Assembly: GCA_903895005.1 (NCBI GenBank)
Contig: CAITSH010000485.1
Span: forward strand, 1 to 15,751
Direction of reading: 5' to 3'
DNA length: 15,751 nucleotides
Source: an uncultured Pseudomonadota bacterium
GTDB taxonomy: Bacteria; Pseudomonadota; Gammaproteobacteria; Burkholderiales; SG8-39
Every line of letters begins with the position of its first letter. Position 1 is the stretch's first letter. A program made the translations under genes and the position numbers. Shown one piece after another: positions 1 through 7,117 of this stretch. The notes beneath the pieces are model-generated. The model saw only the letters and a list, made by a program, of their open reading frames with translations. It had not been told where the DNA came from and ran no database searches.

Positions 1-70
1 CAACCTGCAGGTGTGGGAGATTTATCTCAACGGCATCGGCGCCGGCGGCGACAAGCTCGCTACCCGCTGA
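1..70 (+). CDS. C-terminal end of an unidentified protein (partial)
   Basis: Reading from base 2, an open frame runs off the left edge and ends at TGA 68-70. It encodes the last 22 residues, beginning NLQVWEIYLNGIG and ending KLATR. I do not recognise the family. The stop lies 21 bp before the next start codon on the same strand, so it is probably the upstream member of the same operon as the cupredoxin-like gene. That a real coding sequence ends here is inferred from the spacing and from codon use like that of its neighbours. The fragment is too short for a functional call. Confidence 0.5.
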   Translation, partial: NLQVWEIYLNGIGAGGDKLATR

Positions 71-91
71 GCTGTCGCACACGGCAGGGTC

Positions 92-493
92 ATGAGCGCC
101 AAAGCTGTGTCCCGTCTGTCGCAGTCCTGCCTGCCTGTAATGTTCGCGGCTGCATTTTTGTGGGGGGGGGACGGGTATGCCTCGGACGCGGGGGACAAGG
201 CGTTCGCACTAAGGATCAGCAAGGGTGCGCTGCCGGCCGCGCAGCGCACGCTGCGTGTCGGCAAGGGCGATACGCTGCGCCTGACGGTCACGAGCGACAC
301 GCCGGGTGAACTGCACGTTCACGGTTATCGTGTTGGTGCCAGAGTCGCCGCCGGCATACCTGCCGAACTGAGGTTCAAGGCCTTTGCCAGCGGTCGCTTC
401 CCGGTTGAGTGGCATGGAGCGGAAGGCACCGTGGAAAAGGCGCGGGCCCACCACGGCCCGCCGCTTGCCGTGATCGAGGTCCAACCGCAATGA
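92..493 (+). CDS. Small exported cupredoxin-like protein
   Basis: A protein of 133 residues. Residues 1 to about 30 form a signal peptide with a hydrophobic core (SCLPVMFAAAFLW) and a likely cleavage near GYAS, so the product should be periplasmic. The mature part is short and beta-rich, with a TLRVGKGDTLRLTVTSDTPG stretch followed by LHVHGY (74-79), as in small cupredoxin-fold proteins. Histidines 75, 77, 109, 120 and 121 could bind a metal. The mature part has no cysteine, so a classical type-1 blue copper site is absent. The start at 92 follows an AGGG-type ribosome site. The stop overlaps the start of the next gene (ATGA at 490-493), and I recall this type of protein beside the same type of membrane protein in other bacteria. 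A joint role in metal handling at the membrane is inference. Confidence 0.75.
   Translation: MSAKAVSRLSQSCLPVMFAAAFLWGGDGYASDAGDKAFALRISKGALPAAQRTLRVGKGDTLRLTVTSDTPGELHVHGYRVGARVAAGIPAELRFKAFASGRFPVEWHGAEGTVEKARAHHGPPLAVIEVQPQ
162..170 (+). repeat. Run of nine G inside a signal-peptide coding region
   Basis: Nine consecutive G follow the T at 161, covering codons 24-27 (W-G-G and the first base of D) of the cupredoxin-like gene. In the frame as given the gene is open. Gain or loss of one G would shift the frame before the mature protein. Such runs can slip during replication, and they also attract sequencing error. No second frame starting from the same ATG gives a plausible product. Confidence 0.9.
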
Positions 494-2034
494 GGCGGCG
501 CGCCGCCGTGTTGCTGGGTTTAACGCAGGCGGCGCTCCTGCTGACCGGCAGTCGTGCGGCGCTGGCGCATTCCTTTGACGAGCGCTACGACCTGCCGGTC
601 CCGCTCACGTATTTTGTTGTCGCCGCGGCGCTGGTGGTGGCGTTGAGTTTTGTCGTGGCGGCGGTATTCGTGCAATCGTCGCCGCCCCGCCGGGCGATGC
701 CATGCGAGATCCTGTTTGGCCGCTGGCAGTCCGTAGCCAACGCCGGTGCATGGTTTTGCCGTGCAATTGCGCTTTGCCTTTTTGGGCTCGCCATTACCTC
801 TGCATTTTTCGGCAGCGGCGATCCGTTGATGAATTTTGCGCCGACGCTGGTCTGGATTAGCTGGTGGGTCGGCTTGTCCTTCATTGCGGCGTGCGTTTGC
901 AATCTCTGGCCTGTGCTTGATCCCTGGCGCACGCTGTTCGACCTGCTCGATGCTCTGGTGCGGCGAGCCGGCCAGCGCGAGGGTATCGCACTGCATTTTA
1001 GCTATCCGCGTGCGCTCGGCCGCTGGCCAGCCGTGGCCTTGCTGCTGTTATGGTCATGGCTGGAACTGGTGTATCCGCTGGCGAGCGTGCCGGTGCGTAT
1101 CGGCGTTGCGGCACTCGCCTGGTCGGCGTTCACGCTTGGTGGCATGGTCTGTTTCGGGCGTGAAACCTGGCAGAAAAATGCCGATGTCTTTGCGGTGTAT
1201 TTCGAGGTGCTGGGGCGTTTTGCACCGCTGGCGGTGCGCGCGGCTCGGGGCGGTTTCATCGTACGTATCCCCGGGACGGGCCTGCTCAACGCACAGAATG
1301 CGGGCGCCGACGGCGTGGGCTTTGTCATCGCCATGCTATCGACAGTGTTGTACGACGGCTTGCGTGCCGGAGGAGCATGGGGCGTGGTCGAGGCGGCGTT
1401 CATCCGCGCGCTCCCGACGCTGGCCGATACCAACGGCTATGTCGCCGGCACGCTCGGTCTTGTCGGTTTGTGGCTGGCCTTTCTTTGCGCCTACCGGGTA
1501 GCCTGTTTGGGGGCCGCGGTGCTGTTGCGTGTTCAGGGCCTTACCGCAGGGGACGTCGCTCGGCGTTACGCCTGGACGCTGGTGCCGATTGCGGTCGGCT
1601 ACAACATCGCACACAATTTTTCCGGCCTGCTCATACAGGGGCAGAACCTGATCCCGCTGCTCTCCGACCCGTTCGCATTGCGCTGGAATATTTTTGGCAC
1701 CGCGGGCATGTACCCGGACATCGGTCTCGTGGACGCGAAGACGACCTGGTACGTGGCCATCACCGCCATCGTCGCCGGTCATGTAGCAGCGGTCTGGCTT
1801 GCGCATCGCGTTGCGTTGGCCATGCTTGGCGCATCCCGCACCGCGGCGCTCGCCTGTGTTCCGCTGACGGTGCTGATGGTGGCCTACACCGCTCTAAGCC
1901 TGTCGGTGATCGCCGAACCCATGGTCAGGTTTGATCCGCCGCCGGCGGCCGCGGCTCCAGTTGATGCAATAAGCTGGAAAGCCGCGCCGGAAAAGGGTTT
2001 TCAGGTGTCGATGCGGGTAAAGGGAGACTTGTGA
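490..2034 (+). CDS. Multi-spanning membrane protein, family often annotated 'fenitrothion hydrolase'
   Basis: A protein of 514 residues starting at the ATG that overlaps the previous stop (ATGA, 490-493). An upstream in-frame ATG at 409 exists but lies inside the cupredoxin-like gene, and the N terminus from 490 makes a better signal or first membrane segment ending ALAHS. About ten further hydrophobic segments follow, for example near residues 40-62, 86-106, 117-137, 178-197, 275-295, 318-340, 365-382, 420-441 and 452-474. The sequence RYDLPVPLTYF just after the first segment, NLWPVLDPWRTLF, and YNIAHNFSGLLIQGQNLIPL in the second half recall a family found in actinobacteria and proteobacteria. 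That family is commonly labelled fenitrothion hydrolase by similarity; I would not accept the enzymatic label. With the cupredoxin-like partner it could be a metal-related inner-membrane protein. The function is unknown. Confidence 0.8.
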   Translation: MRRRAAVLLGLTQAALLLTGSRAALAHSFDERYDLPVPLTYFVVAAALVVALSFVVAAVFVQSSPPRRAMPCEILFGRWQSVANAGAWFCRAIALCLFGLAITSAFFGSGDPLMNFAPTLVWISWWVGLSFIAACVCNLWPVLDPWRTLFDLLDALVRRAGQREGIALHFSYPRALGRWPAVALLLLWSWLELVYPLASVPVRIGVAALAWSAFTLGGMVCFGRETWQKNADVFAVYFEVLGRFAPLAVRAARGGFIVRIPGTGLLNAQNAGADGVGFVIAMLSTVLYDGLRAGGAWGVVEAAFIRALPTLADTNGYVAGTLGLVGLWLAFLCAYRVACLGAAVLLRVQGLTAGDVARRYAWTLVPIAVGYNIAHNFSGLLIQGQNLIPLLSDPFALRWNIFGTAGMYPDIGLVDAKTTWYVAITAIVAGHVAAVWLAHRVALAMLGASRTAALACVPLTVLMVAYTALSLSVIAEPMVRFDPPPAAAAPVDAISWKAAPEKGFQVSMRVKGDL

Positions 2035-2035
2035 C

Positions 2036-3043
2036 ATGACGCATCAATTGTTTGTCGCGGTGCTGCGCGCGCTGTGTACCGCGTTTGGGTTGGCACTGAC
2101 GTCGATACTGACACTGACGCTTGCGTTCATGACCCCGGCCATGGCCCAATATCCGGCCAAGCCGATACGCCTGCTCGTTCCCATTCCGCCGGGCGGCGGG
2201 CCGGACATCGTCGCGCGCCTGCTCGCGCCCAAGTTGTCCGAAGCACTGGGCCAGCCGGTGGTGGTGGAAAACCGTGTCGGATCCAACGGCAACATCGCCG
2301 GCGACGCGGTCGCCAAGTCGGCGCCCGATGGTTACACGCTGTTGCTTGGCATGGACAGTCTGATGGCGATCAACCCGCACCTGTACGCCAAAATGCCCTT
2401 CGATACGATGAAGGATCTCTCGCCGGTGGCAAGCCTAGTGTCGAACGGCTTTTTTCTTGCGATCAACCCGGGCGTGCCGGCGCAGACGCTGTCCGAGTTC
2501 ATTGACTTCGCGCGCCGCGCCAACCCGCCGCTGCAATACGCATCGGGTGGCAATGGCAGCCAGCACCACCTCACCATGGAGCGCCTGAAGGCGCGTGCCG
2601 GGATCAACATGGTTCACATTCCGTACAAGGGCGGTTCGCCGGCCGCCACCGCCACGGTGGCCGGTGAGGTGTTGGCCACCATGTCGGGCACCTCGAGCGC
2701 GCCGCAGATCAAGGCCGGTCGCCTGCGCGCGCTCGCCTTCACCGGCACGCAGCGCTCGCCGGTGATGCCCGATGTGCCGACCGTGGCCGAGCTCTATCCG
2801 GACTTTGTAATGGTGCAGTGGTACGGGCTTTTTGCCGCCGCCGGTACGCCGGAAGCGGTGATCGCGCGCCTTCGCACCGAGGTCAACAAGGCGCTCGCGC
2901 TGCCCGATGTGAAAGAGCGCTTGCGCAACGCCGGTGGCGTCGAGGCGTGGATCACCACGCCAGAGGAATTTGCCGCGGAGATCCGCGCCGAATACGGCCG
3001 CTATGCAAAGCTGGTGAAGGAAGTCGGCGCAAAGGTTGACTGA
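2036..3043 (+). CDS. Bug/TctC family periplasmic solute-binding protein (receptor 1)
   Basis: A protein of 335 residues that captures a small carboxylate or similar solute in the periplasm for tripartite tricarboxylate-type transport or signalling. A long N-terminal signal peptide ends at about PAMA-Q (residue 37). Family signatures follow in order: YPAKPIRLLVPIPPGGGPD with IVARLL, then VVENRVGSNGNIAGDAVAK, PDGYTLLLG, a central HIPYKGGSPA, PDVPTVAEL and WYGLFAAAGTPEAVI. The length is typical of the family. The start lies 1 bp after the stop of the membrane protein, with AGGGAG just upstream, so it is co-transcribed with that gene. No TctA or TctB permease gene is present, as is common for these orphan receptors. 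The ligand cannot be read from the sequence. It faces the minus-strand cluster tail to tail across only 24 bp, in which I see no terminator hairpin. Confidence 0.95.
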   Translation: MTHQLFVAVLRALCTAFGLALTSILTLTLAFMTPAMAQYPAKPIRLLVPIPPGGGPDIVARLLAPKLSEALGQPVVVENRVGSNGNIAGDAVAKSAPDGYTLLLGMDSLMAINPHLYAKMPFDTMKDLSPVASLVSNGFFLAINPGVPAQTLSEFIDFARRANPPLQYASGGNGSQHHLTMERLKARAGINMVHIPYKGGSPAATATVAGEVLATMSGTSSAPQIKAGRLRALAFTGTQRSPVMPDVPTVAELYPDFVMVQWYGLFAAAGTPEAVIARLRTEVNKALALPDVKERLRNAGGVEAWITTPEEFAAEIRAEYGRYAKLVKEVGAKVD

Positions 3044-3067
3044 GCCCGCCTACCTCGCGCAGCTCTG

Positions 3068-3970
3068 TTACTTGCGGATCTTGGGTTGCTGGCCGGCGGT
3101 CGGGGCCATTTCCTTGTCGAGATAGGCAAGCAGTTTGGACAACTGTTGCGACGAGGCCTTCTTGACGGCGGCCGCATCAATGCCTTTCCAATCGTAAAAC
3201 CCCTTGCCTGCGGCGAGGCCGGACTCGCCGTGCTTCACCATGTTTTGCAGCATCGGATTGGGTTCGTTGTTGTGAAACAGCTTGGGAACGATGGAGCGCT
3301 GCGCGTCGGCATGGATTTGCAGGCCGCTGATGTCTTTTTGCTGTATCAGGCCGGTGAGGCACATGCGCGGCGCGAGAAGTCGGCGCGCAGCATGGTCGAT
3401 GTCGGCGGCCGAGGACACGCCGGCCTCAATCAGGTAATAGGCCTCGTGCAGGATGGCGTGCTGCAGCCGGTTGATCAGAAAGCCGACGATGGGCTTGTAC
3501 AACAGCACCGGCTCCTTGCCGCTCCGGCGCAGCGCCTCGGCCGCGCGGTCCACCGCTTCACGCGGCGCATCGAGTCCGGCCATGACCTCGACGACCGGCG
3601 TGGTGTCCGCGGGCATGAAGTAATGCAGCCCGATAAAGCGCTCCGGGTGTTTCATGCCTTGCGCCAGTTCCACAAGGTCAAGGCCTGAGGTGCCGGTGGC
3701 GATCAGCGTGTGTGCGCCGGGCCAGGCCTTTTCCATTTCGGCGATCACCGCCTGCTTGGTGGCGACGTCCTCCGAGACAAGTTCGATCGCCATGTCGGGG
3801 GCTTCTGCCGGGAGCGTGCTCACGGCCTTGATGTTGGCCGGCAGCTTGAGCTCGGCTGCGCGGCTGGATTTGACGGTGGTGATGAAGCCCGCGTCGGCAA
3901 AGGTGCGCGCAACGCCCTGGCCCATGACGCCATAGCCGTAGATGAGGATGCTGCGAATCGGTTGGGTCAT
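3068..3970 (-). CDS. Short 3-hydroxyacyl-CoA dehydrogenase family oxidoreductase
   Basis: A protein of 300 residues. The N terminus is a Rossmann fold with GYGVMGQG (12-19). The expected catalytic residues of the family are all placed: Ser95, His116 in FIGLHYF, Glu128 in VVEVM and Asn167 in GFLINRLQ. The C-terminal all-helical domain includes the family's GKGFYDW (255-261). It should oxidise a 3-hydroxy group or reduce the matching 3-oxo group. Two points are odd. The strand that normally ends in an Asp or Glu binding the NAD ribose reads TTVKSSR, which suggests NADP. The helix-turn-helix insert that contacts CoA in classical members seems to be missing between about residues 40 and 50, so the substrate may not be a CoA thioester. 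The start has AAGGA 8-12 bases upstream. It is the last gene of the minus-strand cluster, 32 bp after the hydrolase. Confidence 0.85.
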   Translation of the reverse strand: MTQPIRSILIYGYGVMGQGVARTFADAGFITTVKSSRAAELKLPANIKAVSTLPAEAPDMAIELVSEDVATKQAVIAEMEKAWPGAHTLIATGTSGLDLVELAQGMKHPERFIGLHYFMPADTTPVVEVMAGLDAPREAVDRAAEALRRSGKEPVLLYKPIVGFLINRLQHAILHEAYYLIEAGVSSAADIDHAARRLLAPRMCLTGLIQQKDISGLQIHADAQRSIVPKLFHNNEPNPMLQNMVKHGESGLAAGKGFYDWKGIDAAAVKKASSQQLSKLLAYLDKEMAPTAGQQPKIRK

Positions 3971-4002
3971 GCTGTTTCCTTCAACTAGTCACGACGGGTA
4001 CT

Positions 4003-4833
4003 TTACACGCCGAGAATGGCGGTGATTTTTGCGGCGATATCGGCCGGGCGCTCCACCGGCGTCAGGTGGCGGGCGCCATTGAGCACGGTCACGGTCGATT
4101 GCGGGATGGCGGCGTGCATTTGCTCGGCCATCGCCACCGGGGTGGCGTAGTCCTCCTCACCCACAATGATCTGCACCGGCATGCGCAAGGCCGGCAGGTA
4201 GTGGCGCAGGTCGGCGTCACCGAGCATTTCGCAGGTGGCGGCGTAGCAGGCCGGTTCATTGGCGAGGAACACGGCGACTGCGGCCTCAACCTTTGCCGGC
4301 TGCTCGGCGCGAAATGCGTCGCCGAACCAGCGCGTGACCTGGAAGGCGGTGAGCGAGGCAAGACCTTTTTCTTTTCCGGCTGCGCCGCGCTCGCGCCAAA
4401 CCTTGGGCGCATCAGCGCCGTACCAAGCGGTGGTGTCGATCAGGGTCAGGTGCGTGGTGCGTTGCGGATAAAGGCCGGCAAAGGCCTGCGCGATGCAGCC
4501 GCCCATGGAGCAGCCGGCGACCGCGGTTTGGCTCCAGCCGAGGTGATCAAGCAGTGCGGCGAGGTCGGCCGCGAACTGTTCCGGTGAGTACGGTCCTAGC
4601 ATGCGGCCGGAGGCGCCGTGGCCGCGACAATCGATAGTGAGTACTTCTGCGCGTCCGGCAATCTCGCCCACTACGCCGTCCCAGAAGCTGCGGTCCATCG
4701 CCAGCGAATGAATCAGCCCAAGGCGCGGCGCGCCCGGCTTGCCGGCGGCGTGCACGGTGTAGCCGATGTCACAGCCGTCTGCGGTCTTGAACATGCCGGA
4801 TTGATGATTTTGCTGATGCTGCGTGGGGCTCAT
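4003..4833 (-). CDS. Alpha/beta hydrolase, 3-oxoadipate enol-lactonase-like
   Basis: A protein of 276 residues with an alpha/beta-hydrolase fold and no signal peptide, so cytoplasmic. The nucleophile elbow is GCSMGG with Ser109. The acid is probably Asp228 in GEEDYATP and the base His256 in ARHLTPVERP. The HSLAMDRSFWD loop (42-52), DCRGHGAS (68-75) and the PYSPEQFAADL region resemble 3-oxoadipate enol-lactonase (PcaD) more than other branches. The expected reaction is hydrolysis of a lactone, ester or C-C bond made after ring opening. The start at 4833 overlaps the stop of the monooxygenase gene in ATGA, which favours it over Met14 and suggests translational coupling. Partnership with a NicC-like enzyme raises the option of an amide or formyl hydrolase such as NicD, but the motifs I recall of NicD do not match. 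The substrate is open. Confidence 0.85.
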   Translation of the reverse strand: MSPTQHQQNHQSGMFKTADGCDIGYTVHAAGKPGAPRLGLIHSLAMDRSFWDGVVGEIAGRAEVLTIDCRGHGASGRMLGPYSPEQFAADLAALLDHLGWSQTAVAGCSMGGCIAQAFAGLYPQRTTHLTLIDTTAWYGADAPKVWRERGAAGKEKGLASLTAFQVTRWFGDAFRAEQPAKVEAAVAVFLANEPACYAATCEMLGDADLRHYLPALRMPVQIIVGEEDYATPVAMAEQMHAAIPQSTVTVLNGARHLTPVERPADIAAKITAILGV

Positions 4834-5990
4834 GCTGCTGCCTTTATCGGGTCGGTCGGATCAGGGAGGGCGGTGTTCCAGGCGTCATAGCCGTACAACC
4901 AGCTGGTGTCTTCCTTGCTGCCGCCTTGCTTCATCCAGGTATTGGCGCTGGAAATCGCCTGTATGCGCGAAGTGCGCGGCTTGCGGTGCGCCTCATAGCG
5001 GGCGAAGGCCTTCTCCACATTGGCCCCATCCATCTCGAGGCAGCGCGCCAGCACGGCGGCATCTTCAATCGAGGTCGCCGCTCCCTGCGCCATGTAGGGC
5101 GTCATCGGGTGGCAGGCGTCGCCAAGCAGTGCGACGCGGCCCTTGCTCCAGGTGGCCAGCGGCTCGCGTTCGAGAATCGCCCACTTGTGGCAGTCCGGGC
5201 AGGCATCAAGCACCATGCGCACTTCTTCATGGAAACTGGCGTAGGCCTTGCGCAGTTCGACCACGTCGCCCTTTGCCGACCAGGATTCGCGCGTCGCCCA
5301 TTCGATGGGCTCGGGCAGGCTGGTGACAAAGTACAGCTCGTCGCGCGCCGCGGTGGTGTAGTAAATGACGATGTGCCGGTCGGTTCCCCACCACTTGGTG
5401 CGCGAGGGGCGGATTTCACGCCCGCCCATCAGGGAGGCCTTGAAGATCGCGCGATAGGCGACACGGCCCTTGTTGAAGGGTTGCTCCGGTCCGAGCAGGA
5501 TGTCGCGCACCAGTGAATGTACGCCATCGGCGCCGATTACCGCATCGGCCGTGGCCTTGCTGCCGTCTGCAAACGAGAGGGTCACGCGCTTGCCGTCCTG
5601 ATCCAGGCCGGTGAGTTTTTTATTCAGGTGAATGAGCTCGGGCGGCACCGCCGATGCGAGCGAATCGTGCAGGTCGGCGCGGTGCATACACAGGTAGGGC
5701 GCGCCGTAGAGGTCCTCGGGCATGGGCAGCTCGCCCGTCACTTCACCGGTGACGCCGTCGCGGTTGAGGTGCGAGTCGGGCGCGAAGGCGATTTTGCGCA
5801 GCCTGTCCTCGACGCCGATGCCGCGCAGCACCTTCATAGAGTTGGGCATCATCTGAATGCCCGCGCCGATGCGGCCGAACTTGCTCGCCTGTTCGTAGAC
5901 CTGCACATCTATGCCAACGCGGCGCAGGGTCGCGGCGGCGGCCAGGCCGCCCATGCCGGCGCCGACGACGGCAACCGAAAGCTTGCTCAT
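4830..5990 (-). CDS. NicC-like FAD-dependent aromatic-ring monooxygenase
   Basis: A protein of 386 residues in the single-component class A flavin monooxygenases. The FAD/NAD(P)H motifs are clear: GAGMGG (10-15), then the DG-type ADAVIGADGVHS (148-159), and GDACHP (290-295) followed by MAQGA. By memory of the Pseudomonas putida protein, it aligns along its length with 6-hydroxynicotinate 3-monooxygenase NicC, including KWW..DRH..IYYTT (199-213), RDELYFVT and the C-terminal WLYGYD. NicC couples ring hydroxylation to decarboxylation. Its active-site His211 and Tyr215 are kept here as His206 and Tyr210. The positions of His47 and His302 read Gln46 and Tyr299, so the substrate may differ from 6-hydroxynicotinate. 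The start is the ATG at 5990, sharing a base with the preceding stop (TAATG) and with GGAG upstream; an in-frame start 14 codons earlier would overlap the Bug gene more and adds nothing conserved. Confidence 0.9.
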   Translation of the reverse strand: MSKLSVAVVGAGMGGLAAAATLRRVGIDVQVYEQASKFGRIGAGIQMMPNSMKVLRGIGVEDRLRKIAFAPDSHLNRDGVTGEVTGELPMPEDLYGAPYLCMHRADLHDSLASAVPPELIHLNKKLTGLDQDGKRVTLSFADGSKATADAVIGADGVHSLVRDILLGPEQPFNKGRVAYRAIFKASLMGGREIRPSRTKWWGTDRHIVIYYTTAARDELYFVTSLPEPIEWATRESWSAKGDVVELRKAYASFHEEVRMVLDACPDCHKWAILEREPLATWSKGRVALLGDACHPMTPYMAQGAATSIEDAAVLARCLEMDGANVEKAFARYEAHRKPRTSRIQAISSANTWMKQGGSKEDTSWLYGYDAWNTALPDPTDPIKAAA

Positions 5991-7009
5991 TATTGCTTCT
6001 CCATTTTTGTGGTCTCGACGAGGTCTTTCCATTTTACGATCTCGCCGGCGAGCAGGTCACGCAATTCCTCGGGCGAGCCGCCGCGCGCATCGATGCCGAA
6101 TTCCTGAAAGCGCTGACGTATGTCCGGCTGCGCCAGCGCGGCGTTGACCTCGCGGTTAAGCCGCTCAATGATGGCGCGCGGTGTTTTGGCCGGCGCGGCG
6201 ATGCCGTTCCAGGCGGTGACCTGGTAACCGCTGACGCCGCTCTCCGCCAGCGTCGGTACGTCGGGCAGCGAGGAAAAACGTCTGGCCGAACTAATCGCAA
6301 TGGCCTTGAGGTCTCCGCTTCTTACAAGCGACAGCACCGGTGCGCCGATTTCAAAGGCCACCTGGATGTCGTTGCTCTTGAGGGCTGTAACGAGCGCCGG
6401 TGTGCTCTTGAACGGCACAATGGTCAGGTTTAATCCCGTCATGGCCTTGAAGAGGGACGCCGCCATGTACTGGCCGCTACCTATGCTGACGGTGCCGATA
6501 TTGAGCTTGTCCGGATTGGCTTTGGCCAAGGCGATGACATCCTTGATGCTGGAAATGTTCGAGCCTTTGTTGGCCAGCACCATCACATCAAAGAATCCCA
6601 TGGCTGAAATCGGCGCAAAGTCGCGCACAGTGTCAAAGGGCAGCGTGCGGTACAGGGCCGCGCTGACGGCGTTGCCGTAGTTGAGGTGCAGCAGCGTGTA
6701 GCCGTCGGGGTCGGCCTTGGCCACCATCTCGGAGGCGACGATAAGGCCGGCGCTGGGCTTGTTCTCAATGATGACCTGCTGGCCCAGCGCGACAGACAGC
6801 TTTTGCGCGATCATGCGCGCCGTAATATCGGCAACTCCGCCCGGTGCGTAGCCGACCACCAGTTTTACCGGCTTGGTCGGCCAGGCCGCTGCAGCACCTT
6901 GTTGTTGCGATGTTTGTGGCGACTGCGCGCAGGCTGCCAAAGACAATAAGTACAGCGACGCGGCGGCAAACCCACCCGCCAATGCCCTTGCAAGGCTTTT
7001 GGTATTCAT
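5990..7009 (-). CDS. Bug/TctC family solute-binding protein, possible lipoprotein (receptor 2)
   Basis: A protein of 339 residues. I place the start at 7009 because GGAGGAGG sits just upstream and the N terminus is then a normal signal sequence; the frame stays open for 18 more codons upstream without signal character. Family signatures are WPTKPVKLVVGYAPGG then VADITARM, IIENKPSAG, DPDGYTLL, IVPFKSTPALV and LPDVPTLAESG. Residues 24-27 read LAAC, a lipobox, followed by a Gln/Ala-rich linker (AQSPQTSQQQGAAAA), which suggests lipid anchoring at Cys27. Cleavage after ACA would also suit signal peptidase I, so this is not certain. The stop shares a base with the start of the monooxygenase. The receptor is therefore made together with that enzyme and probably binds its substrate or a precursor. 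Confidence 0.93.
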   Translation of the reverse strand: MNTKSLARALAGGFAAASLYLLSLAACAQSPQTSQQQGAAAAWPTKPVKLVVGYAPGGVADITARMIAQKLSVALGQQVIIENKPSAGLIVASEMVAKADPDGYTLLHLNYGNAVSAALYRTLPFDTVRDFAPISAMGFFDVMVLANKGSNISSIKDVIALAKANPDKLNIGTVSIGSGQYMAASLFKAMTGLNLTIVPFKSTPALVTALKSNDIQVAFEIGAPVLSLVRSGDLKAIAISSARRFSSLPDVPTLAESGVSGYQVTAWNGIAAPAKTPRAIIERLNREVNAALAQPDIRQRFQEFGIDARGGSPEELRDLLAGEIVKWKDLVETTKMEKQ

Positions 7010-7013
7010 GACG

Positions 7014-7021
7014 CCTCCTCC
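7014..7021 (-). promoter_or_regulatory. Strong ribosome-binding site of receptor 2
   Basis: The minus strand reads GGAGGAGG, ending 4 bases before the ATG at 7009, with a GGAGG register 7 bases away. It fixes the start of receptor 2 and may set the translation level of the coupled receptor-monooxygenase-hydrolase genes. Confidence 0.8.
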
Positions 7022-7060
7022 TCTTTTTAGTGCGGGACTGCTGTTTTTTTGATGGTGCAG

Positions 7061-7090
7061 CACGCCGGCGTGTCCTGTTCGTCTGACAGG
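7061..7090. promoter_or_regulatory. Palindrome CACGCCGGCGTG plus adjacent inverted repeat, candidate operator
   Basis: The 108-bp gap between receptor 2 and the Ldh-family gene holds a perfect 12-bp palindrome (7061-7072). It is followed at once by CCTGT (7074-7078) and ACAGG (7086-7090) around a 7-base spacer. The gap is the longest in this part of the cluster and lies 50-80 bases before the receptor 2 start. It could be a repressor site or an mRNA hairpin. No U-tract follows on the minus strand, so it is not a terminator for the cluster. No -35/-10 pair is convincing. Confidence 0.35.
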
Positions 7091-7117
7091 TTTAGTGCCG
7101 GCCTTTTTTAAAAATGC

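Noticed and set aside
409..489. Earlier start for the membrane protein
   Set aside because: It would lie inside the cupredoxin-like gene in another frame; the ATGA overlap start at 490 gives a proper hydrophobic N terminus.
3044..3067. Terminator between the convergent gene ends
   Set aside because: The 24-bp gap has no hairpin or T run; termination may be elsewhere or Rho-dependent.
4003..4833. NicD (N-formylmaleamate deformylase) identity for the alpha/beta hydrolase
   Set aside because: Tempting next to a NicC-like gene, but its N-terminal motifs fit enol-lactonases better than NicD as I remember it, and no NicX, NicE or NicF is present.
7064..7110. GCCGGC pair followed by a T run on the plus strand, terminator-like
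   Set aside because: There is no plus-strand gene here to terminate, and on the minus strand no U-tract follows the stem.
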